Source of the DNA: Limnomonas spitsbergensis
Lineage: Eukaryota; Chlorophyta; Chlorophyceae; Chlamydomonadales
Length of the DNA: 64,000 bases
Reading direction: 5' to 3'
NCBI GenBank assembly: GCA_037349105.1
Contig: JAYJMM010000038.1
Coordinates: 3,508,501-3,572,500 of the forward strand
The notes beneath the pieces were generated by a model. It was not told where the DNA came from and did not search any database. It saw only the letters and a list, made by a program, of their open reading frames with translations. Made by a program: the position numbers and the translations under genes. Shown piece by piece: positions 53,991 to 63,932 of the stretch. How positions within the stretch are numbered: the stretch's first letter is position 1; the number at the start of each line of letters is the position of its first letter.

Positions 53991-56900
53991 CTACAGACAT
54001 AACAACTGGGCAGGCCAGACCGCCGCCGCAGCAGTACCTTCTACCGCCCAGGCCGCCGCAAGGACAGGCGGCTGGCAGGCCGTATGATCGGAACCAGGGC
54101 AACAGGCCGTATCCAAGGCCAGGGCCAGGCCAGGGTGGTCAGGCGCAACAGGCGGCACATGTGTCGCACCTGACCAGCCCAACAGGGCAGGCTGAGCCTG
54201 AGGGATGGCACCAGACGATGGCTGAGATGCTCAGCGAGTCGGTGGCTCTAATGACGCAGGTTGGGCTGATGCCCAAGCCTGTGGAGTTTAAACAGGCAGT
54301 CCACAATGCCCGCCCTAAGTCATTCTTGCCAGAACCTTTCAGGGAGGAGGAACCTGAGCAGAGCCTCAGGGAACCTGCCTCCAGGAAGGGAGAAAAGAGG
54401 CTGGTGTTGAGCAGATTGGCTGACGATATGATTGATATCCGCCTGCAGGTGTTCAAGCTGAACGAGAGGTTGTCGTCACTCTCTTGCGCAACCTTACCCA
54501 TGGGAACCGACCAGCGTGGTGAGGCCAGTAGGGGCAAGCAAGAGAACAGGGTGGTGCCAGCAACGCCAAAGCTGCAGTACTTCCGAAACGACAGGAGCAA
54601 CCTGGAGCAGTGTGTGGGTCTCATGGTGAAGGGCAAGGTCCTAGTGGCTCAGAAAGCACTGATGGACTCTGCTTGCTCCTGCCATGTTATCACAGTGAAC
54701 ATTGCTGAACAGCTAGTGGCCATGGGCGCTGAGCTGGTGCGTACGGATGAGAAGATCCGTACCACGGACAATGCAGGGGCAGACCTGTATGGTATCCTGT
54801 TTATTTATGTGGTGTATGGTTACGGTGGGCCTAACGCCATCATGGAGCCCACAGTGGTCCGTGTGGTGAAGACGCCGCCGGACGCATACGAACATCTGGT
54901 GGGGAACCCGGAGTTTCTCAAATATGATGGAGTCCTCGAGGCAGCAGGAAGGCTGACCTTACGCCCCAGAGAGGGTGCCCAGGGGGCGCGCGGGTCCAGG
55001 GACCTTACGCTGCCACTGGAGTTGGCATCCCCAGTGGGGGGATATCAGGCAGCAGCCGTGGCGTGGGCAGGGATCCAGTGCGGTTTCGCCGATAGGGAAG
55101 GATGGCATGCGGCCAGTGTTGAGGACGAGCATGAGCCCCTCTTACAACATGCCATGGCCCACCGTGCAGGTGCAGCCATGAGGGCTTCAGCAAACTATGG
55201 AGAGCCCCATGGGGCGTCCCTGCAAGACAACAAGCCGCAGCAGGCGCGGGGCACCCAGAGGCTGCACAGAGAGGCGCCGAAGGTACCCGCAACAGCGCCG
55301 CCTCAGGAGAGGCGTGAGCGCAGACAGGCGGAGGAACCTCAAAGCCGTGCAGAGCCGCAGGCAGAGGCAGCGGCAGAGATGGCGGAGAACATCCGCAGAG
55401 CGCACCTGGCAGCAACCATGCCGGTAGCCAGGAAGGAGTTCCTGAGGAGGAACAATACGCCCAGCAAGGAGAACCCGTGCACCTTGTGCGGGGCCAAGGG
55501 GTGGCACACAGCGGAGTGCTGTGACAGCAGGGTTCTGGACCTCAGCAGGTCAGGGCTGCGGGCAGAGGCGCCAAAACCCATGCGGCAAGAGGTCTGCAGG
55601 GGCAGGCCAGATCCAGGTACCCGGAAGGCTGACAAGGTTGTCGCCCCGGAGGTGGAAGTTGCAGAGCAGGGCGCAGCAGCCCAGGGTGGCAAAGCAGATA
55701 TCAGCCAGGGCCAGTCCGGCAGTCAGGATGATGAGGAGGAGGAAGACAGCGAAAGGGAGGCAGAGCCCCAGGGGGCGCTGCGCAGCAGGGCATCCAAGGA
55801 GTTGGATAGGCTGCAAGCCCAGCAGCGGTTCGCGCAGAAGGCGTTGAGAGACATGGAAGTACAGCTGTACAAACAGAGCGCGGCTTTTGTGCAGTACCTG
55901 CGCTTGCAGATGGCACGGTGGGATGACATCAAGTCAGTGGACAGCGTCATGACAGACGTGCAGAAGGAGTATGTTCTGCGGGCAGACCAACTGCCAGGCC
56001 TGTATCAGGCCATCGGGGACCTGCAGGCGGGGAGGCCGCAAAACAGGGTGCAGGTGGACCCGGAGCTGGCAGCCAGCATCCAGGAGGCGTTTGTGCCAGC
56101 ATCACCGTGGGATAGCGACCCGGAAGGGGAAGTCGAGCCACCCAGCACGGTGGTACCAGTGGAGGCAAAGCAGAGGAGCCCGGGGCTAAACAACCCAGGG
56201 GACGCCAACAGAGCTCAGATGGCTAGTCCCGATGCCCGCAGGGAGCGGAGGGGGACAGAGGCAGCAGCTGAGGCCGAGGACAAGGCCCCCAGGGAACGCA
56301 GCAGGAGCGCCCAGAGAGGGCAAGTAAGGGAACACCAGGCGGTGGCTCCCACGCCAGAGGTCAAGAGCCAGCTGACGGGGCACAACCCAGGGGATAACAG
56401 CCCGGCCGATGTACAGGCCAAGGGCAGGTGGCGCAGGTCCCCGAGTGAGGGGGACAGCGACAGGCGTATCCATGCGAGGCATCAGAGCCCAGGACCAGAT
56501 CAGAGGGGCAGCATGCCCCGAGGCCGATCCCTAGAGCGAGGCTCAGGGAGCCTGGCCAGATCACTCAAGAAGGGAGACCAAGAACAAGACAGGAGGAGAG
56601 CAGTTGACCGAAGTCCGCCCGGCAGGGCCACGGCGGGACAGGGACGGATAGCCAAGCCGGCCCGCCTGGGACCCCGAGATGGGGGAGTGTGTTTCAAGTG
56701 CCATCAGCCAGGGCACTACGCCAGCGAATGCCCAGACTGGAGGCCGGTGATGGCAGCTAGCAGCGGCCGCATGGACAGGCCTAGGGTCCCAGCTGGCCCA
56801 GAGAGGGGTGTGAAGGCTGATGGACCAGGCTACAGCCTGGAGGGTCCAGAGGACAGGTTAAGGAGGGCCTACGAGGCCGAGCAGCGTACCTCCTTCGAGG

Positions 56901-59900
56901 AGTGGAAAGCGCAGAAGGCTGCTGCAAGCCAGAGTGAGCTGCCAGGACCACCAGGCCGACAGGGCACAGTGATGCAAGAGGCGCCCAGGTGGGAGGGTCT
57001 CGCAAGGCACACGTGCCTGGTATCGATCCCTGGGGGGGTTGATCAGGCCAACGGCACAGCCCAGGTTCAGAGCAACCAGGTGGCAGAGGTACCGGGGGAC
57101 ACCCAGTGGGTGCTAGAAGGGCAGGTGCCCCTTCAGAAGCACCACTGGAGGGTGGTGATGGAGTCATTGGCTATGAACCATTACGGCACTATGCCCGCAG
57201 GATCAGCCAGGTCCATCCACCATGCAGGGTGGGTCCTGAGGGACCTCCAGCGCAGGGGGTGCCCAGCCCCTTGTGAGGATTGGCCCAACATGTTGCAGAG
57301 GTTTCTGATAAAGGAGCAGTCAGATCACTATGATAATATGAATGACACCAACAGGGGAGCACAGGCGGATATGCACCAGCACATTGATGAGGAGGGGGAG
57401 GCCAGTCCCAGTGAGGATGGCTCAGCCAATTCCGATAGGGGGTCAGATTCACGGGAGGACACTCCCATGCCTGACCAAGAGTCTGTATTACCATGCCCAG
57501 GCACCCCGGAGGTACCGCTGCACATCGGAAGCGCGGCAGACGGGGCAGCCGCCAGGGCTCAGGTGTCAGTCAGCAGGACTGGTCGCCACCGAGAGGCTCA
57601 GGGAGCCGCAACGGGGAGCTCGGGTGGCAATACGGCAGAACCCGTTAGAAGCCACTGCTGCACCACCTCCAGGTACAGCCCTGGAGGATGGGGGGAGGCG
57701 GCCAGTGGCCCGCCCAGCAGGGGTGTCAGCGACAGGTGGTCCGCCGGAAGGGACGAGGATACAGCTTATGACCAGGACGGTGAGGACCACCGCAAACAAG
57801 CCAGCGACAGGGAGCATGCCCAGCCCAGGCCTATACCGCCGGGCCAGCCAGGGGGCAGGAGCTTCGTGCAGTGGTATCGCTTGGGAGACGAGCTGCCAGG
57901 ATCAGCGGATACTGAGGCGATGCTCACAGTGCCAGAGGATGGCCAGGATGGGATCTGCAGGATCCAAAACCACAGGCTGCTGCCTAGCCGTGAGGTAGGG
58001 TGCGTCAATAGGCAGGCAGCCATGCAGGCAGTAGCCAGGCTGGTGTTCCCATGGGATGCGGTTACGGCAGTACTGCTGATCGTAGCTCTCAAGGGGTACA
58101 TCAAGCCCAGCACAGTGATGGCTGAGTTGATGCAGCGAGAGTGGCGGCATCCCGTCTGGTTACAATGCGTAGACAGAGCCGTGCGCCTGGTGTGCCAAGA
58201 GGGAATAACAGCGGTGAGCGCTGCGGACATGGCACGATGGGAGGTGCCCGACAGCGTGCGCACCGATGGCGTTTGGCAAGGGGCGCAGCTGGGATTCATG
58301 AGCGCGCCTTGGGCGCAGCATTGTGCCCACAGCTTGCTGGGACACCCCAGCCTGAGGGAGTGCGCCTTCTACGTGCCCGTGCAGGCAGTGGCTGCAGGGA
58401 CGTATGGAAGGAGCAGTGAGGCGGCCGAGGGAACCTACGACGGCGCGGGGCTCTGCCATGGGGACAAGCCCAGGAGGATTGAAGACATCATCGAGGCAGC
58501 CATCCTCATACCCAGGGTGGTAGCAGGCCAGGCTGTGCCATGGGGATTGGCGCCGGGGGACGCCAGGGAAGCCATCCCAGTGCAGCGGGCCGTGTCATAC
58601 TACTATGATCAGGTGCAGGAGGAAGAGATCCCGGTGTCAGAGGCGTGGATCCACATGCACGCCTCCAGGAATGACATGCCGGTGTTCTTCTTCGCAAGGA
58701 GCGAGGGGAACGTAGCCATTGTCAGATGTGCCAATGTAGAGGAGGCAGAGTTCCACGCGCACGAGTACGCCAGGGGTGCAGATCCAGCAGTGTGGACCAT
58801 CATGATGATGGTGCTGCAAAGGACCATGCTGCCTGGACAAATGTCAGCAGCCATGCAGGAGGTGTGGAGCGTGGGAGCGCAGTGGGCGCCTGCGGAGTTT
58901 GAATGCCCCACATGGCCATACGGGGCGAGACCAGCGTCCGACAGCGGATCCATGTGGGAGGGGGAGTTTGAGCTGGCGCGCTCGCCGTTCGCGCTAGAAC
59001 GGTTGGAGGACTGCGTGCAGCAGTGGGTACGCAAGGAGAGGAAGGCCTGGCAGGAGGACAGGGCCAGCAGCGTGACGCCTCACTGGCAGGCTGACGCCGT
59101 GACGGTGCAGTTGTGGAAGCAGGTGCACCCAGCAGGGGTGCGCACGCTGCACCCTTTGTTCAGGGGAGTGGGATCAGGAACCTATGAGGAAGAGCTGATG
59201 GAGCTGAGGGACCAGCCAGCGCTGGGTCAGTGGAGGATCGGCAGGTGGGGTGCCCGCAGATGGGACCCCAACCCTGACAGTAGTGAGGGGTCCCAAGAGT
59301 CTTCAGAGCAGCCAGGGCCGTTTGTGCCGTTTCAGGCGGCTTTCGTCACTACACTAGGTGCAACAGCATCAGAGTGGGAGTGGCTAGAAACAATTGACCA
59401 GGAGCTGGCAGCACCGTCAGCGGAAACCAGGGACCGGGCAGAACCCCGGACGCCCTCGGGTAGCTGCGGCGGGACCAGTGTTCCGAGGGACAACAGCGAA
59501 CGCAGATTGATAGCAGGACACCCTGCCAACAGAAACCAGGGGTTCTGCGAGGGAGAGGATCCAGACCAGTGGGGCACGAGCCTACCAGGTGGGGAGAGAG
59601 AAGACCCCTTGGAGGGGTTGCCACCGCTGGTGGCTGACTCAGAGTCAGATGAGGAGTATGGGGCAAGTAGCTACCGGCTGCCTGTGGGCATGATCAGCAT
59701 CGGCTGGCCAGTGGCCAGAAGTGCAGACATGCCGGGGGAGTCAGCCTCAGCATACCTAGGACCAGAGTGTCCAGAGCAGGGCTTCGAGGAATCAATGGAG
59801 CAGCTGCAGCAACAGTGGATGAGCAATGGAAGTTGGGAGAGAGCCGCCATTGAGGAAACAAGGCGCATCCGCGAGTGGGAGGTTGAGCTAGGGGAGCACC

Positions 59901-59980
59901 TGCCGGCATTGAGGAAGAACCGGCGGCATGCTGCGGTCCTGCCCATGTTGTACAAAAACTTCATCAAACAAGTCAGGTAG
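53864..59980 (+). CDS. Zinc-knuckle/retropepsin polyprotein of the same element (ORF2)
   Basis: Intronless frame of 2038 codons from ATG 53864 to TAG, overlapping ORF1 by 127 nt in the -1 frame; the frame is open from about 53798. It opens with a CCHC knuckle (C7, C10, H15, C20), then RDER repeats. A retropepsin-like domain has ALMDSACSCHVI (Asp268) and, about 70-100 residues later, AYEHLVGNPEFLKYDG and LEAAGRLTLRPR, which fits the conserved end of the fold. A CCHC-like variant (CTLCGAKGWH...C) is at about residue 545 and a canonical knuckle CFKCHQPGHYASEC at about 943. SR/RS-rich and acidic linkers follow. The last 900 residues contain no motif I recognise, and no reverse transcriptase, RNase H or integrase motif was found. 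Expression could be by reinitiation at 53864 or frameshifting; no canonical slippery heptamer is in the overlap. Confidence 0.75.
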   Translation: MGVPKACYQCGSTAHLARDCRVPRARDERRDERRDERRPAPLATDITTGQARPPPQQYLLPPRPPQGQAAGRPYDRNQGNRPYPRPGPGQGGQAQQAAHVSHLTSPTGQAEPEGWHQTMAEMLSESVALMTQVGLMPKPVEFKQAVHNARPKSFLPEPFREEEPEQSLREPASRKGEKRLVLSRLADDMIDIRLQVFKLNERLSSLSCATLPMGTDQRGEASRGKQENRVVPATPKLQYFRNDRSNLEQCVGLMVKGKVLVAQKALMDSACSCHVITVNIAEQLVAMGAELVRTDEKIRTTDNAGADLYGILFIYVVYGYGGPNAIMEPTVVRVVKTPPDAYEHLVGNPEFLKYDGVLEAAGRLTLRPREGAQGARGSRDLTLPLELASPVGGYQAAAVAWAGIQCGFADREGWHAASVEDEHEPLLQHAMAHRAGAAMRASANYGEPHGASLQDNKPQQARGTQRLHREAPKVPATAPPQERRERRQAEEPQSRAEPQAEAAAEMAENIRRAHLAATMPVARKEFLRRNNTPSKENPCTLCGAKGWHTAECCDSRVLDLSRSGLRAEAPKPMRQEVCRGRPDPGTRKADKVVAPEVEVAEQGAAAQGGKADISQGQSGSQDDEEEEDSEREAEPQGALRSRASKELDRLQAQQRFAQKALRDMEVQLYKQSAAFVQYLRLQMARWDDIKSVDSVMTDVQKEYVLRADQLPGLYQAIGDLQAGRPQNRVQVDPELAASIQEAFVPASPWDSDPEGEVEPPSTVVPVEAKQRSPGLNNPGDANRAQMASPDARRERRGTEAAAEAEDKAPRERSRSAQRGQVREHQAVAPTPEVKSQLTGHNPGDNSPADVQAKGRWRRSPSEGDSDRRIHARHQSPGPDQRGSMPRGRSLERGSGSLARSLKKGDQEQDRRRAVDRSPPGRATAGQGRIAKPARLGPRDGGVCFKCHQPGHYASECPDWRPVMAASSGRMDRPRVPAGPERGVKADGPGYSLEGPEDRLRRAYEAEQRTSFEEWKAQKAAASQSELPGPPGRQGTVMQEAPRWEGLARHTCLVSIPGGVDQANGTAQVQSNQVAEVPGDTQWVLEGQVPLQKHHWRVVMESLAMNHYGTMPAGSARSIHHAGWVLRDLQRRGCPAPCEDWPNMLQRFLIKEQSDHYDNMNDTNRGAQADMHQHIDEEGEASPSEDGSANSDRGSDSREDTPMPDQESVLPCPGTPEVPLHIGSAADGAAARAQVSVSRTGRHREAQGAATGSSGGNTAEPVRSHCCTTSRYSPGGWGEAASGPPSRGVSDRWSAGRDEDTAYDQDGEDHRKQASDREHAQPRPIPPGQPGGRSFVQWYRLGDELPGSADTEAMLTVPEDGQDGICRIQNHRLLPSREVGCVNRQAAMQAVARLVFPWDAVTAVLLIVALKGYIKPSTVMAELMQREWRHPVWLQCVDRAVRLVCQEGITAVSAADMARWEVPDSVRTDGVWQGAQLGFMSAPWAQHCAHSLLGHPSLRECAFYVPVQAVAAGTYGRSSEAAEGTYDGAGLCHGDKPRRIEDIIEAAILIPRVVAGQAVPWGLAPGDAREAIPVQRAVSYYYDQVQEEEIPVSEAWIHMHASRNDMPVFFFARSEGNVAIVRCANVEEAEFHAHEYARGADPAVWTIMMMVLQRTMLPGQMSAAMQEVWSVGAQWAPAEFECPTWPYGARPASDSGSMWEGEFELARSPFALERLEDCVQQWVRKERKAWQEDRASSVTPHWQADAVTVQLWKQVHPAGVRTLHPLFRGVGSGTYEEELMELRDQPALGQWRIGRWGARRWDPNPDSSEGSQESSEQPGPFVPFQAAFVTTLGATASEWEWLETIDQELAAPSAETRDRAEPRTPSGSCGGTSVPRDNSERRLIAGHPANRNQGFCEGEDPDQWGTSLPGGEREDPLEGLPPLVADSESDEEYGASSYRLPVGMISIGWPVARSADMPGESASAYLGPECPEQGFEESMEQLQQQWMSNGSWERAAIEETRRIREWEVELGEHLPALRKNRRHAAVLPMLYKNFIKQVR

Positions 59981-60014
59981 ACTTCTGTAATCAGAAGACT
60001 CAACTGGCTGCATT
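59947..60014 (+). repeat. 3' end of the gag element, shared with the window end
   Basis: The last ten codons of ORF2, its stop and the following sequence to CTGGCTGCATT are identical to 63933-64000 over about 68 nt, where the window ends. CTTCTGTAATCAGAAG (59983-59998) directly after the stop is a 6-bp stem with TGTAA at its top, perhaps the element's 3' processing signal. Confidence 0.85.
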
Positions 60015-60419
60015 TGGTTAGAACTTACTGGCGGTGTTCTCTTGACACTGGAGGTCCACTGCATAGTGCTTCAGCATTCTGATCAACCACAATTTGTGTG
60101 CCCCCTACTTGGTGACACAAATTGCAGGCTTTGAAGGCTGAAACATGCTTTTCACCATTGGTACTTTCATTGGACAATCAAGGAAGTGGGGAGAGTGCCT
60201 TACCCTACCTAAAGTGTACCCGTTAACAAAGGAACTACACTACACTGTCATTACCCGCGACCTAGTCTAAGGCAGCGGGACATGCTGTCCGTCGGGTTGT
60301 TGAGATTTGGTCCCTACAATCTCAACCAGCCTGCTGGAAGGGCTCTTTCGTGCACTGATATGAAGTGGCATCACTACAAGCATGATGCTTGGCATGCCAA
60401 TTAACCCATTGACTCTAGG
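60015..60419. other. Probable 3' tail of the gag element
   Basis: No gene. CCACAATTTGTGTGCC and GGTGACACAAATTGCAGG (60089-60126) form a short inverted repeat, and TTGAGATTTGGTCCCTACAA with ATCTCAAC (60299-60326) another. The downstream boundary of the element is unknown. Confidence 0.35.
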
Positions 60420-60640
60420 AGAGAGCAAAAACAAAAAAAAATCGACCCCATGCCCCGTTTTTGTAGAGCTTGACGAGAGCGCTCCATATCTATTTTTAAA
60501 ATATTTTTTTGCCCAGGGGGGTGGGAGATATGGGGGGGCAAAGTGGGTGGGGGGTGGGTGGGTGGTCTCCCAAAACATCCAATTTTTAGAAATCTTCGTA
60601 TCTTTTTTCTGGATATCTGTTGAGACTGGCAGTGGCACCT
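60420..60640 (+). repeat. Dispersed repeat family C, copy 2
   Basis: This aligns with 11690-11930 in the same orientation. On the - strand both copies contain the peptide-like string KISKN...PPYxPxPWAK, which may be a coding remnant or coincidence of shared nucleotides. It lies between the gag element and the pherophorin exon. Confidence 0.75.
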
Positions 60641-60728
60641 CTGTGTTCCTCTTGCCAACATGAATCCATTTACATCATAAAATGTTGCTTGAATTACCAC
60701 ATGACCCCCTAATGCTGCTGCCCTCCAG

Positions 60729-63385
60729 CGCTGGCACCTCCTTCTGCTACAAGTCCAAGGGGCTGGCCTGCACCATTTCAACATTCTTCCAGGTCTGGCC
60801 TGGCCAATACTACTGGCCCATCAACTGGGATGTTGAGACTGACATGGCACCCATCTGCTGCACCGTCAACATCCCCCCTCCTCCCTCTCCTCCTCCCCCA
60901 CCCTCTCCCCTTCCTCCTCCCCCCCCTTCTCCTCCTCCCCCTCCCCCTCCCTCTCCTCCTCCCCCCCCTCCCCCCTCTCCTCCTCCCCCCTCTCCTCCTC
61001 CCCCATCTCCCCCTCCCCCTCCCCCCCCCTCTCCTCCACCTCCCTCTCCCCCTCCCCCTCCCCCTCCCTCTCCTCCTCCCCCCCCTCCCCCCTCTCCTCC
61101 TCCCCCTCCTCCCCCCAGGCCCCCTCCCCCCCCTCCCCCTTCCCCTCCTCCCCCCCCTCCCCCCTCTCCTCCTCCTCCCTTCCCCCCTCCTCCCCCTCCT
61201 CCTCCCCCACCTCCCCCTCCACCTCCTCCTCCCCGCCCTCCCCCCCCTCGCCCTCCTCCCCCATCCCCTCCTCCTCCCCCTCCCCCATCCCCTCCTCCTC
61301 CTCCTCCCCCCTCTCCGCCCCCTCCCTCTCCTCCTCCCCCCCCTCCCCCCTCCCCTCCTCCTCCTCCTCCCCCCTCACCCCCTCCCCCATCCCCTCCTCC
61401 TCCTCCTCCCCCCTCTCCCCCTCCCCCTCCTCCCCCCTCACCTCCTCCCCCTCCTCCCCCCTCACCTCCTCCCCCTCCTCCCCCCCCAGTGTGTGTCATC
61501 TGTGTTGAGTTCTGCGTGGTCAGGGCTCCTACCAACCCCACTCAGCCCCCTTTCCCCACCTCTGCCACATGCACTGCTCTCTCTGCGTACATGACGCGAT
61601 ACAGCAACATGACCCTGGGCAAGTCCAACCTCTTTTACTCCTGCTCCACCTCCAGCATGCCTGGCATGTGCATCAAGACCTGCGCCATGGGTTCTACAGA
61701 GACCACCACTGTCTGCAACTCCATGATGCCCTTCACCTCCCTGGTGGTGAGTAGGGATGTGCAGTACCGCCTTGCGACTAATTGTACAAAGCATGGCCAC
61801 GATTTACAAACAAGCCTTGACTTCCTTACATTTCCGTATTGTCTGACTGTGGTTATGTCCTTGGCCGAGTCTAGCAAGGAAGACAAGGATTGTTTGTAAA
61901 TCGCGACACCATGTATAAACCAACTTGAACACCAATGAACGCAATGATTAATTGCTCAACGCTGACACGGACATTCCATTGTTTGTAACAGGCACTGCAA
62001 GGCGGCATCAACTATGACGCGTACACCTGCGGGACCTCTACGTCTGTGGTTGACACCTGCGGCTGCAGATTCAACGACACGTCCGTCGCTTGCCAGAACT
62101 ACAACCCTCCTCCCCCTCCCTCTCCTTCTCCCCCCCCTCCTCCTCCCCCCCCCAGCCCTCCTCCCCCTCCTCCCCCTAGCCCCCCTCCCCCTCCTCCCCC
62201 TAGCCCCCCTCCCCCTCCTCCCCCCAGCCCTCCTCCCCCTAGCCCTCCTCCTCCTTCCCCTCCTCCCCCACCTCCCCCCTGTCCTCCTCCTCCCTCCCCT
62301 CCCCCTCCTCCCCCTCCCTCCCCTCCCCCTCCTCCTCCCCCCAGCCCTCCTCCCCCCCGCCCCCCTCCCCCCTCCCCTCCTCCTCCTCCTCCTCCCCCGG
62401 CATTCAGAGATTTTCCCCACACTTGTTACCCTGGTAACACTAAGGAGAATGGAGGCGTGGCCCTGGGCACTGGTGACGCTGTGAGTTTTCTTCACCACTG
62501 TCTATGTCATTGCCCACAACATGCGAACATCACGATCAGTCATTGGACTATGCATTCACTGGAACAGTCCTGTGCCAGCTCCAGTACACTGTTTGCACTT
62601 TCAGTTTCACAACCCCTTACTTTTCTCCCACACCCTTTCTTGTGCAGGCATACGCCTACAATGTGAATGCGGTGTACACACCCAACGCCAGCAACACCAT
62701 CAAGTTCCTGATTGAGAAGAATCCCTCTTGCAACCCCCAGTTTGGCTGCTGCTCAGTGAACATGCAGAAGGTCGAGTTCCTGATCAACTGTGAGTACCTC
62801 TGCGCATGTGGTTCTGACTTATGTCCGGTTGTTTACCTGCTCATTACCTACACATTTAGCTCTGCATGTTGCAATTAGGATGTTCTGACAATGATGATGA
62901 AAGTTCGATATGTATCATGTAGCAGCATTGACTGAAAAACGTACAATTTTGCTCCCCTCTCAGTCAACTGCCGCGGAGCTATCCAAGTTCTCCAGGGAAC
63001 CGACATGATGCCTTCCTACAACGAGCAGACTTGGTATGGCAAGGCCCCTTCCGGCTTCACTGCCGGCGTCAACGTCCTTGCTGCCAAGGTCACAGGCCTA
63101 TGCCCTGGCCTGACCAACTCCTCCAACGTCCCGTCCTGCCCCCAAGCCACCCTCATCACCATTACGCTGGACCAGGCCAACACTGCTTGCAACACAGCTG
63201 AGAAGTTCCTGCTGAACGGACAGTTCTGGTGGGCTGCCTATGGCAGCCCCTATGGCTCCGAAAACGGTTGCTGCGAACCAGCGGTTAAACCCAGCAGACC
63301 AGCACTTGAGCTATCGCCAATCTGTGTCAAAAACCTGAAGGTGCCAAATGACAATTTATTGTACGCAGCTCGTACTTTCGGCTAG
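60729..63385 (+). CDS. Pherophorin-like hydroxyproline-rich glycoprotein (5' end missing)
   Basis: Four exons join in frame: 60729-61746, 61992-62480, 62648-62789 and 62964-63385 (TAG). The first begins inside a domain at a CTCCAG acceptor ([40 protein letters not shown]). It continues into a proline rod of about 200 residues (SPPPPPP type), a Cys-rich middle domain ([36 protein letters not shown]), and a second rod of about 100 residues. A pherophorin-type domain ends the protein ([47 protein letters not shown]). Several NxS/T sites (NMT, NDT, NAS, NSS) fit secretion and glycosylation. Pherophorins build the volvocine extracellular matrix. No N-terminal exon or signal peptide is visible; upstream lies repeat family C and the gag element, so the 5' part is either distant or lost. 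The last 25 residues after GCC are unlike the family and may be read-through. Confidence 0.75.
60870..61487 (+). repeat. Proline-rod coding repeat 1
   Basis: CCTCCTCCCCCTCCC-type sequence encodes [13 protein letters not shown] units of the pherophorin rod. The antisense poly-Gly and Leu/Pro frames are artefacts. Confidence 0.9.
62103..62400 (+). repeat. Proline-rod coding repeat 2
   Basis: The same type of SPPPPPP-coding sequence as the first rod, inside exon 61992-62480. Confidence 0.9.
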
Positions 63386-63529
63386 CACACTCAATTGATT
63401 GATTCTTCCAATCCCGTACGTAGCTAGTAGAGAAACAGCTCAGAGTGTGCAGCAGCAAGTTTCATCAACGTATTTGACCCTGCGCTAGTGAAGTAGCGAG
63501 CGTAGATTCCTGACAAATTTATGAGTAAA

Positions 63530-63558
63530 TGCACATGCCTGTCTCACAGGCATGTGCA
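63530..63558. other. Perfect 13-bp hairpin downstream of the pherophorin-like gene
   Basis: TGCACATGCCTGT, loop CTC, ACAGGCATGTGCA. It lies 145 nt after the stop and would be in the 3' UTR if transcription reaches the TGTAA at 63896. A role in RNA stability or processing is possible but not shown. Confidence 0.6.
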
Positions 63559-63895
63559 TGCAGGCGTTGCTTTACCGGAACTGGTGTAGTTTGCATCCCC
63601 AGCTTCCTTAGTTGTCATTTTACAGCACTGAAAAAGCACTGTACTTTCGATCAGGTAGTAGCAGTTTGAAATTCTCTCTTAGCTTTTTGTCCTCTGGTTT
63701 TTGTCACAACAATGCCACTTGATGTAAGCTCTGCTGTCTTCATTCTTGAATCGGATTCGTGTGTCTGGTACAGTTAAGTCAACGGCAGTTGCACTAAGAC
63801 CATGGTCAGCAAGTAAGCAGTTTCAGGACGAAGTCATGTATGTACCTAACCAAAATCAAATCAGGTGACGCATATAACTCTGTACCTGCAATCGT

Positions 63896-63900
63896 TGTAA
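63896..63900 (+). terminator. Candidate TGTAA polyadenylation signal of the pherophorin-like gene
   Basis: TGTAA 511 nt after the stop codon, just before the second copy of the gag-element 3' end begins. Confidence 0.35.
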
Positions 63901-63932
63901 TGAGGATGGCATATCTGTATAGACTGGTACAA

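Noticed and set aside
48981..60420. LTR retrotransposon with paired long terminal repeats
   Set aside because: I searched by eye for the post-ORF2 sequence upstream of ORF1 and found no match; only a second 3' copy at 63933 exists.
60810..61541. Poly-Gly - strand ORF and Leu/Pro + strand ORF
   Set aside because: Shadows of the proline-rod coding sequence; the SPPPP frame joins Cys-containing domains on both sides.
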